64,000 nt of DNA from Lytechinus pictus (lineage: Eukaryota; Echinodermata; Echinoidea; Temnopleuroida; Toxopneustidae). A program made the position numbers and the translations under genes. The stretch lies in contig NC_087254.1 in the NCBI RefSeq assembly GCF_037042905.1, forward strand, positions 13,687,103-13,751,102. Reading direction: 5' to 3'. Positions 12,501 to 24,500 of the stretch are shown piece by piece. Every line of letters begins with the position of its first letter. The first letter of the stretch is position 1. The notes under the pieces are model-generated. The model worked only from the letters and a program-made list of their open reading frames with translations. It made no database searches and was not told the origin of the DNA.

Positions 12501-15500
12501 TCCCCCAAAAAAAATGTTGGATAAAAGTACATAAACCACAAGGAAAACATTTCTTGAGAGGACTTGTTGTCAGATGTTTCATGGAATTTCATGACAGTTC
12601 TCATAGTAACAATGCTTCTCAGCCAACCAAAATCAGGGAAAGTTGTCATATCTGACAACATGTAGAAGAAAATGTTGATGAAAAGTTCCCCAGAATACAT
12701 ACCTCTTGTATGAACAAGAATGCCTTCAGCCAGTGCATTGACTCCTGGGAGAAGGGCCATCGGTTCAGGGGGAGTAACGAGCCTAATCCACACATATTCA
12801 TTAAAGATTCTATAGACATGGGGAACAGGTCCATTCCTAGAGTTGACAAGGATTGTGTCAAGGTTTGTAGGATCGCTTCCATAACCAATGAGTACGGTAT
12901 CAAGAAGTTGCACGATGTCTAGGGTGAAGATGTAGAGATCGATGGCATTCCCTTCAACGGCATTGAGGAGCCACTGGTATTCTAGGTATGCCACACGTAG
13001 GTGCGTCACCTCAAATAACCTGCCCGGAAACAGGTCAACTGCCACTACTTTTAATAGAATCAGAAACATAAGGGGCAAAAAGATGGCTCGATTTGATTTC
13101 TTTTCATAAAAAAAGTTACAGAGTGGTAAACTGGACTAATCTTGATCATGTAATTGAATAAAATCCATTGATAATTGCTGATCCAAACTTGGACTGATCC
13201 AAACTTGCAACAGGCCTGGTGGGTGTATCATAAACATGTTCATATGTTACAAGCGACTATACAAACGACTTTATGAATGACTGGTAATCCTTTCTTGTGG
13301 TAAATGATACAAACCAGGCGGATTTATTTTGATGCTCATTTGGTTCCTAGGAAAGAGTTGCCAGTCAATTGTAAAGTTGCTCGTAAGTTAGGAACAGCTT
13401 AATGAAACACCCACCAGATTGTAAACCTTGTCAAGTTTAAAAGATATCAAATGAATCACCTTACTGATACATGGTATGTCATAAATGATTAAAGATGCTC
13501 TGAAATACAGATGAACAATTAGCTTTGTATACCTTGATCCATCTATCAAAAACATTTTAAAACTCCTGTAAATGCTTCCATGAAACCGTCGACATAACCA
13601 TACACAAACTGTACCATAAGTTTGGTATTGTTTACTCTTTTTTTTTTGGGGGGGGGGGTAGTTCAAAGCTCACCTGGTTCAGGTTCAGGTTGTGGGTCAT
13701 CTGAAGTAATAAAGTCATAGTATTCAGAGACCTTGGTGTAAACGCCAGGATAGTTTTCTCTCCCACATCCGATGCCAAAGCTAGTAATGCCTATCAGATG
13801 GAAGCGACCATCTTGATCTTCACATTGGAGAGGACCGCCTGTGTCTCCCTGTTGAAAATAGAATAGAACACAAGCTTGATGAAAAGCATATGCTCTCAGA
13901 GAGTAGGCTACCCGATTATGGAAAAACATTTTCTAAGGGGGACAATACAGTTGGCTTTATTTCTAATTTGCAATCAAACATTAAGCAAATAATCACTGTT
14001 GGTGAAGGTGATGGGCAATCTATCACTAACGTGGCAAGCTGGATGCAGCTAGATAGCTAGTACATTCAGCTTGCCGAGGAAGTGTGGTTTGCCTCGTCAC
14101 CTGAAATCAAGAGGCCGTTATATGCCCTATATTACATATGTTATGTAGATTCGAATCAGTGATAGGTCAATACGCCATCATGTGACCATAGCTGCAAGGA
14201 TCGCATTTGTTATATTTTAGGTTTTGACGTCACCTCAGTGAATATAACTGCGCTGTATTGTCAATTGCGGCGTTAAATTCACTAAGGTGACATCACTCAC
14301 TGCTTACAAGTTGCGTAATCAGTTTTAGTTTATTTGATAAACGCGATAGTGTTTAATGCGTCGATTGCATGAAGGACGCGCATGATGTATTTTCCCCCAA
14401 AAAATTATTATGACATAGATGGATCAGAGCTGCAGCAAGAATTTCGGGTTAATCAGAGAGCCAGATGATGAATGCAATCTCTGATGGTTAATCCACAAAG
14501 ACTATATAACATAACAGATATTGCCTGGTCTATCTTTTTAATAAATAACATTTCAGCTCCCCTCCAAAGCTATATTTTCCCTTGGGAGAATATTTTCCTT
14601 CAGCGCTGCGCGCTTCAGGCAAATTATAATTCCTTATAATTCCTGATATCAATGCGTCTCTATAAGAAGAATTTAGATTTTTTTTAAATCAAGGTTTCCA
14701 CTGGGAAAAAAATCAATCGAGACGATTAAGCTTGTTTTTAATGCTAGAGCGTGAAATGTGCAAAAGCATCCAAGATCTTGATCCAGCAAGATTTTTGTGA
14801 CCTCACAAAGGAATTTTACTTCACAACAAAACAATCAAGTGGCAAAGCACTTCTATTTTGTGCAAAGTTTACTGTAGGCACGTATTTGCACTGCGCGAGC
14901 CGATCTAGATCTTGCATGATCTTCAATGCAAGTGATGGAGAAAAATGGACCAAAGAATTGAGTGGCAATGACCCATCGCGCGTACTCAAACTAATTCATA
15001 ATGCGTTACGTCCTTATCGGCTGAAAAAAGATCAGCAAAACAAAAAAGGTCCGTCACTGCGAGTGATGATTGATATGGGAAACTAACATTTATCATGTGA
15101 CCCACTTCTGACCAATCCTATAGCAAGATTCTTAAAATGCGCAATATATATCAGCTTATCCATACACCTACCTAATTAATAGGGAATCATTGCTAACGAA
15201 TGTCAGGTTACTAAATAGGTTCATTATTGCGGACTGAAATAATCACTAGAGGGTATTCATTTGTCTCGCAATCTACTATGGTCAACAAGGAAATTCGTGA
15301 TCACTCTCGCAAAAAGTGTTCACTAGCTTTCTAGGAAATTTGTTATCACTCTCGCAAAAAAGTGTTCACTAGCTTACAAGTTCACACAACGGATCAGTGC
15401 CCACCTATTGTTCCCGCGTTTGTGTGTACGGTCCTGGGGATTGGTATAAATAGACTACGTTATCAGATAATTTTCGTCACTTGATAAAGAGTTGCAGCGA

Positions 15501-18500
15501 CACTCGAAAGCTTGTGAACTTGTAAGCTAGTGAACACTTTTTTGCGAGAGTGATCACAAATTTCCTAGAAAGCTAGTGAACACTTTTTGTGAGAGTGATC
15601 ATGAATTTCCTTGTGGACCATAGTAGATTGCGAGACAAATGAATACCCTCTAGCGAATGTCATGTTCTTTGAGAAAGGCAGCCATGATTGAAAATGAAAG
15701 AAAATGGAGTGATGCTGACCTGGCATGTGTCCGTTGATCCACTCAGATGCCCTGCACACAGCATAGTCGATGTAATGGTATGATTGGGATAAAATGACTG
15801 ACATCGAGCCTGATCAAACAACTCTACTGTTGCTTCTAGAAGTGCATCAGATACCTGGCCACCTATTGGAGAACATCAAATGTTACGTGGGCTCATGTTT
15901 TGGCTATAGATTAACCCTAACTAGGCCGGGCTTTTTTGGCTGTTCTGTGGCCGGGGGGGGGGGGGGGGTTGATTCAACCCCCCCCTGAGATCTCGGCCGC
16001 CGATCGCGCGAGCGCCGCAAACATTTGCACGCTGGTAGTGTGGGATGTAATTTACAAGGCTGTATGGTAAAATTTTCCAAAATAATGAGATTTTATTTTA
16101 TATGAATTAATTATGCTAATTTATGCATAAATCATACTTTTTGCTCTAATTCACTAAATAAAGCTCCTAGAATGCTAATTTTTGGTAAAAATATTCTTTG
16201 TAGCATTCTTAACAATCGCAATTGAAAAAAACTTCGTTTTGGAAATCAATTTCTTATGTATTTTATTGTTTTATTAATTTCTTATGTATTTCTTTGTTTT
16301 TCAACCTTTTGTTTTCCTTTGTTTTTTTCACCAGATTTATTGCACAACCTTTTTGAAGCATAATCATGCTAAAATCAATTGATTTCAGCTGTTTAAAGTA
16401 AAAATAATCATATCTTTATGAATAAGATGAGAAAACTCAATTTGCATTGACTTTGTACACAAAATCATGTTTTCGAACAATTTTTGGTCTTACATGCACT
16501 TACAAAATGTTGCGTAATTTCAGAACCGCGTACCCAGGTGTCGTAAATTAGGTCTCAAAAGATGCGCGAGACTTAAAAGTATAAACTCGATGAGTGGCAC
16601 GGTAAAAAATTTCGCGCGGCGGAATGATCACAGAAAATGTTGAGGGGGGGTTGATTCAACCCCCCGGCCATTTTAGGGTTAATGGAGCTTTAGAGTATCG
16701 TACTAATAATATGGCTAAGGCCATCCCCCTAAAAAAAAAAAAAAAGAACACAAAAGACTACACGCAGACACAGTGAGAAAAAGAGGTAGGGCAAATACTG
16801 CTTTTCATTAGTATAATGGGCCTATTGTAATGCTATAGTTTGGGTTGGGAGCTTTAATAAACAAGGCAAACGCCAAGCGTTGTCTCGCCTGCATATTGCA
16901 GTCATGAAGAGACTGCATGTCAAAACTACATGTATGCTATATGACTTAGATGGACCTCTGTTACGAGTTTGGCGATCCCACCTCGAAGCTATAGAAAGTT
17001 ATTGTGTGTACAACACAGCACAGTGCCAGTCATGGAAAGTTCATTGACCTTTGACCTTAATCAAATTCAACTCACATTCGAACTTGACCTGCACCTTCAA
17101 GAGATGGACCTCTTGTATAAATTTGGCAATCCTACCTCGAAGATATAAAAAGTTATTATGTGTACAACACAGCACAGTGCCAGTCATGGAAAGTTCATTG
17201 ACCTTTGACCTTAATCAAATTCAACTCACATTTGAACTTGACCTGCACCTTCAAGAGATGGACGTCTATTATGAATTTGGCGATCTCACCTCGAAGCTAT
17301 AGAAAGTTATTGTGTGTACAACACAGCACAGTGCCAGTCATGGAAAGTTCATTGACCTTTGACCTTATTCAAATTCGACTCATATTCGAACTTGACCTGT
17401 GCCTTCAGGAGATGGACGTCTATTATAAATTTGGCGATCTCACCTCGAAGCTATAGAAAGTTATTGTGTGTACAACACAGCACAGTGCCAGTCATGGAAA
17501 GTTCATTGACCTTTGACCTTATTCAAATTCGACTCATATTCGAACTTGACGTGTGCCTTCAGGAGATGGACCTCTGGTATGAATTTGGTAATCCCACCTC
17601 GAAGATATAGAAAGTTATTATGTGTACAACACAGCACAGTGCCAGTCATGGAAAGTTCATTGACCTTTGACCTTATTCAAATTCGACTCATATTCGAACT
17701 TGACCTCTGCCTTCAGGAGATGGACCTCTGGTATGAATTTGGTGATCCCACCTCGAAGATATAGAAAGTTATTATGTGTACAACACAGCACAGTGCCAGT
17801 CATGGAAAGTTCATTGACTTTTGACCTTTGACCTTATTCAAATTCGACTCATATTCGAACTTGACCTGTGCCTTCAGGAGATGGACCTCTGGTATGAATT
17901 TGGTGATCCCACCTCGAAGCTATAGAAAGTTATTGGGTGTACAACACAATTGTTGACGACGAAGACGCCGACGCCGGAAATAGTGATACCTATGTCTCGA
18001 TCCGCTACGCAGGCGAGACAAAAATGAAAATTTAGAGGAAAAAATGTACCTTCAGATGTGTGTCCCCATCCTGTTATGTAACATGATTTAAACATTGTAG
18101 ACGCATCGTGATTATGGACACAGATAGGTTGGATGTAGTCATTGAACTCAAGAATACCACTGAACGTGATCACAGCAATGTCATTAGTGATAGTATTGAT
18201 ATCATAGTCTGGATGTATAGCAGCTTGAACCTCCATTTGGACGTGATGCGGAGACATCATGGAGAGTTTGAGATCGCCCAGGACTGCCGTATCGAACTTT
18301 TTCCTGAAAGAAAAATTATATCATTTAATCATCACGTGTAAATGACAGATCTATACATGTTACATTTTTCTTTGGGGGCAGAAACAAGCTTTGGCTATTT
18401 ATATTTCAATGAAAAGTCAATACATGTTATGTTACATGCATTTATCTATAGGTATATATTTGTAACATATTGATCTTTTAGAGCTTTCATGTGACTTTTT

Positions 18501-21500
18501 GCTGGACCGAGGCAATTTCTTATTCATGAAGACGTCACATTTGTACTCTTGTTTACATTGAGACCTTCTCAAAGCCACCAATTAGACTAAGGGCTGACTG
18601 TAGAGAGAGGAGAGAAAATTCATCTTCATTTTAACCAATAATGTCTAAAATTTGCATTGAATGTTGTGATTGTGAGTTATTTTTCAACAGAAATTTTCCA
18701 AGAGGCCTACATTCAACAAGAGTGTCGCGAAGGCGAGCACATAATACGCCCGCCTTTAATGGAAAATGGAGTTATTTGTCAAGCAAGAAAAGTGGAAGGT
18801 GGCGACTTCACCTTTGACCTTCTGAGCTCTAAATCAATAGAATTGCTGAGATCTATGCTAGTATCATACACACCAAATTATATGAGCCTAGAGTACATGT
18901 GACCTTGACCTTTGACTTTTTTACCTTAAAATCAATAGGCCTCCTGGGATCTATGCTAGTGTCATACACACCAAGTTATATGAGCCTAGGTTAAGTTAAA
19001 CTGAAGTTATCGCATTTACAAAGACTTCAGAAGAGTACGATGAAAACATGTCAGTGTGACCTTGACCTTTGACTTTTTGACCTCAAAATCAATAGGCCTC
19101 CTGGGATCTATGCTAGTGTCATACACACCAAATTATATGAGCCTAGGTTAAGTTAAACGGAAGTTATCGTGTTTACAAGGAAAAGTTAACGAACGGACAC
19201 CGAGCGTGATGCGTATCATAAAGAATATTATGAGCAGCAAGGTCCAAAGTGAAAAGTTAGGAAGAAAACAAACAATACACTTAAGCAGTTGACGTACATG
19301 TATTGGACACTGAACAAATTCTTTATAGACCTAAGCCCGCCTCTATGCAGGTTCAGTCTCCTAGAGGTTATGGGAATGAAGATACTAATCAGACAGCTAT
19401 AAATAGATACTTCACCGAGTGAAACTGACAATTTCACAATAAGTGTGATGCACCAAAGCAGTATAAGCTACATGTTTATGGATGCTGTAATGGAACTCAA
19501 CAGAAATTCTTACACACAATGGGCAGCCGTGACAGCTCTGGTACTGTCGATGAGTACAGCGGCACAACGATGAACATTTGAACGGTCTCGGAGAGATACC
19601 ATCCAGGGCCAATCCCCGAGCTGAGTCAGCGAACCACCGATGATGCGAGGACTGGAAGATGAAAGGGCCGGTCGGTTTCCACAATCTGTAGATATTGCTG
19701 TAAAGGCCAAACCATAAGTGAATGGAAGAATGGATAGGTTTACGGATCATACGTTAATGAAGTGGGATGGAGAAAAGATGGTCAATAAGGAAAGGAAAAA
19801 AATGAGATAAGTTTTACGGATGACAAAATGTCCCTGCGATATGCAGTCGGTAAAATGTTTATAAAATAAAAATCAGATAACATACAATATATGCATTAGT
19901 ATTCAACCTACCAAGACTTCAACCTAGCGATGATAGATGGTGTTATCTCACAATCTGCAAGGCCCAGAGTGATATAGGTGAGCGATCTACACCACTTGAA
20001 ATTCGCCATCTATCATTACTAGGTTGAATGCTAGGGCAAAAAGCTATAGCTGTATAATTCCATCCCCCAAACAGTAGGCAGATTGATAAAGAAAATACTG
20101 ACAACAGACTGAATTTTCCCTTGGAAATGAGAAGAGTCTGAAATAAGATAATTCCCTATTTCTATACATGTAGGATGGGGGTTGGGTGTCCGGACACTTT
20201 ATATTTTTGAAGCCTTCTTTTTTGTCTTTGGATTACACTAAAAATGTGAATTTAATAGTTGTAATCATCTACTATTTCGTTCTCTATAATATTTCCTAAC
20301 ATTTTGCACTAAAAATTGATGAAAATTCGCTTGTAATTTTTTCTGAATGACTTTCTAAAATTGATCGTCCGGACACACAACTGGGTATATATTTGAGGAT
20401 GTTCTCCAAACAGGTTAAATACTGTATACTATTGGGTTGAATACTGGTGCATGTACACTGTAAAAAATGAAGTGCTATGTGTAATTTAGCACTTACAGTG
20501 CTTGTATAGTGACTGCACTACGAGTGCTGATTTTCTAGTTCAAATTTAAACTAGAAAGTTAGCACTTGTAGTGCAGTCACTATACAAGCCCTGTAAGTGC
20601 TTAATTAGCATTTCATTTTTTACAGTGTACAGTACATTGGAATCTAAATTGTTAACCTGACAAGATGGCGTGGAAAGCGACAGCGTTCGTGTACTAAAAT
20701 GTAGTTATTCAGATTAAATAGAGATTAAAGAAAGAAATAACCAATGCAATGATGCTACCATGATTGTCTACAGAATAATAAAATATAGCATGAAGTTAAT
20801 ATTCAAAACAGAATTTTGATATGTTTCGATCACTATTAATTCTCAAATTTACAAGGGGCATGTGAATGAGGCCCCATAATCCTGACATATAAACCTTTGA
20901 AGTGTGTTCTGACTGGTCTTACCGTATTCACAATTCATCCCCGTGAATCCATTGGTACAAAAACATAAATAGGAGCCATCAGTATTGTTACACTGTCCTC
21001 CATTTTCACAAGGGCCACTTGAACATTCATCAATATCTATAAACATTCAGAAAAGATATATATTAGTCAGAGACTTCGGGTGCTGCCCAGTGGCGGTGAT
21101 TTCATGTAATGGGTGGAGGGGGCAAATATTATCAGACTTGTAAATTCATTTTGAGTGTGTCTTATTTAATCAAGTATTACAGTATGATACATAACTTCTT
21201 GATATCAGGGAAGCGATTGATGTGTGTGCATCATAAACAAATGCCTCTACTATTTTACTAGTTTCTTTTTATCACATTTATCTTGGACCAGTGGGCAAAT
21301 ACAAAATATATACAGAATGTTCAAAGAATAGAAAAAATGTTTAACTTTAAAATTTAGGGGGCGGGGACACAACCCCTTCCCCCTTGAAAAAGGTGATCAA
21401 AGGGGGACATGCCCCTCCCCAACCACTATTGCCATCTCTGGTCTGACTTTGGTGAGCATCAGAACAGGCAAAAAATAGTTCTGTAATTAATCTACTGCCA

Positions 21501-24500
21501 TGTGCAATAATACTTTATTGTATATAGATTTAAATGATGCAAATTCACAAGTCACTATTTTCTGTTACGTCTACTTTTTAAAGTCAAACTTATTTTATAA
21601 CAATATTGTGATAAGTTTGCAAGTTTTTTTTTAAATTGCTCAAGATTAAAAAGCCTTTTAAAACCGCGATGAAGCTATTGTTTATAACAGTACTTTGAAA
21701 CAGCCTTACCTTCTTGACAATCATGTCCCATATATCCACTGGTACAAATACATGTGTAGGAGCCAAAGATGTTCTCACACAGACCCCCATGTTGACAAGG
21801 GCTGTTCACACATTCATCGATATCTGTCAACGGGACATGACATGGAAATTGGTGCATACTCCAATTACAAAGTGTAAATGGCAGAACTGTATTAAAAGCC
21901 CTACTCATTAAATGGATGGTCCAGGCTGAAAGTATTTATAGCTTAATAAATAGAGTAGAATTCACTGAGCAAAATGCCAAAAATTTCATTAAAATCGGAT
22001 AACAAAGTTATTGAATTTTAAAGTTTAGCAATATTTTGTAAAAACAGTCGTCATGAATATTCATTAGGTGGGCTGATGTCACATCCCCACTTGTTATTTT
22101 GTATTTTATTATATGAAATTAGGTTTATTCAAATTTTTTCCTCCAAGAACTAGAAAAATTGGATAGACAACTGATTTAGTGCATTAGATATTTATTACTG
22201 CAACTTATTTCATTGTGAGGGAGACATATCATTCACACAAGTATGAAATAATGAAAAAAATATGATTTTATGTAATAACATATTAAGAAAACGGAAAGTG
22301 GGGTTGAGACATCATCAGCCAACCTAATGAATATTCATGACGACTGTTTTCATAATATTGCTAAACTTTAAACTTCATAATTTGTTATCCGATTTTGATT
22401 AAATTTTCGACATTTTGCTCAGTGAATTTTACTCTATGTATTAAGACATAAATATTTTCAGCCCGGACCATTCCTTTAATACAATAAAATAGTCAAATTT
22501 CATCTAAGACCTGAAAGAACATAACATACATAGTACAGAGTTGAAGCCATTGGATACAGCTGTGTATTTTCATAATACAATGAATGTTGCATACAATAAC
22601 TGCTTTTTATATTGGATAAATTGTACAGCTTCATAGTTTACATGAAAATAACAAGTCCATGAAGACAATCAGCGTTCCTTTGGAAAGCTAAATCAATTCT
22701 TAATAAAAATGCAAACCTACATAGCCTTTTAGAGTCATTAAAATGAATTACCTTGGTCACAATTTATCCCTGTGAATCCATCGACACATATACAGTTATA
22801 GGAGCCCTCAGTGTTGTCACACTGTCCTCCATTTTCACAAGGGCCACTTGAACATTCATCAATATCTATAAACATTCAGAAAATTAATACATTAGTCAGA
22901 AATCTTGGGTGCTGATCAGTGGTAGTGATTTCATGTAAAGAGTAGGGAGGGGCAAAAAATTATCAGACTTGTGAATCCCTTCCAAACACATCAAAATCAA
23001 CCACTTAATGTAACTCATTGTACAAAAGATTTTAGGGCAGTAATTGATGGGTATACCAGGGCTCGATTTAAAAATTCAAAGTGGCAAGGCCACTTTTAAA
23101 AAGGTACTAGTTCAGCTGGGGAAAAGTTGCCTTTGATAGCCCAAAATTTCAAGCGGCATCAAGGCCATACTAAACGGCATTAAGGCCACTTTTAACGGGC
23201 AGCTAATTCTGGTCAAAAGGGCACTAATGCCAATTTTTCTAAAAATGACAGGTATGCAGCGCAACCTAACATGGCTGCCAATTAATTCAAGCCCTTGTAT
23301 CATGTGCTGTAAATGAATGCCTCATTAAAGAGGACTTGAATAAATTAACAATTTTGCTTATTTTCATCACATTTATCTTTGGACAAATGGGCAAATACAA
23401 ATTCTATACAGCATGTTAAGCGAATAGAAAAAATGTTAAAGCTTTCTATCAGGTGGGAACACAACCCCGTCCCTCAAACAAATGGGGGGGGGGGGGGACA
23501 TGCCCCCCCCCCAACCAGTAATGCCATCTCTGGAGCTGAATTTGGTGAGCATCAGAACAAAAAAAAAATAATTCTGTAATTTATCTACTCCTACCCGCAA
23601 TAATATTTTATTGTATATATAGATTTAAATGAAAGAAATTCACAAGTCACTATTTTGTCTACTTTTTGAAGTCCTATCTTATTTTATAACAAATTAGTTC
23701 ACTATGATTTTTTTTTCAAATTGCTCAACATTAAAAATACTGTAAGCATTTCCTTTTCATGTTAATTCCATAGTCGGTAGAGCGGGGGTTTTGTATTCCG
23801 GGTTTGATTCCCAATTGGTGGGCTAATGCCCATTGGTAAGGCATTTAAATCCTCAATACAACGGGTCCCTCGGAGAAGACCTTAAGCTGTCGGTCCTCTG
23901 GTTGCTTGCATTCATGCTTTCTGAGCAATCAGGTAAAAAAATCACTACCAATTGCCTTTTAAAACCACGATTAAGATAAATCATCTCTCAATTGTTTATG
24001 ACAGTAATTTGAAACAGCCCGGGGGGGGGGGGGGGGCAGTCAAATATATTTTTGTACACATGCGTGACCCAAAAACGTGTTTTTTCAGTTTTGAACGCGG
24101 GCTGCGAGTGCACGGATTTAAAAAGAAAAGGGTGGTTTGGAAGGACTGGTCAATGGTAAATCGCAGGGTCAAACGTATTTAGGGTATGTTTTTTTTTCCC
24201 AAAAGCTTTTTTTAGGGGTCATATTCTGGCGACAACTTGTCTAGGGGCCAAAATGTGTAAATGAAGCCCGCGAAAAAACTTGCACAGAGAAAAACTTGTT
24301 TAGGGGGTGTTTGAAAATAATTTGGTCATGCATGCAAATACATTTGACTGCCCCCCCCCCCCCCCCCCCCCGGGGAAACATCCTTACCTTGTTGACAATC
24401 ATGTCCCATATATCCACTGGTACAGAAACATGTGTAGGAGCCGAAGGTGTTCTCACACAGACCCCCATGTTGACAAGGGCTGTTAACACATTCATCAATA

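Noticed and set aside
13048..13078. A hydrophobic start ([11 protein letters not shown]) upstream of the CUB-like exon 19, as if a separate secreted protein began here
   Set aside because: The only real ATG (13069) has a weak context and the hydrophobic residues come from translating an intron's pyrimidine-rich end. The same effect is seen before other exons. The in-phase splice from exon 18 is simpler.
14751..15086. A 111-codon plus-strand frame inside a gene A intron
   Set aside because: It has no recognisable domain, no splice support and an ordinary intron composition.
17051..17764. Four similar 83-codon frames in a row
   Set aside because: They arise from the 154-bp tandem repeat. The unit is not a multiple of three and the frames do not join.
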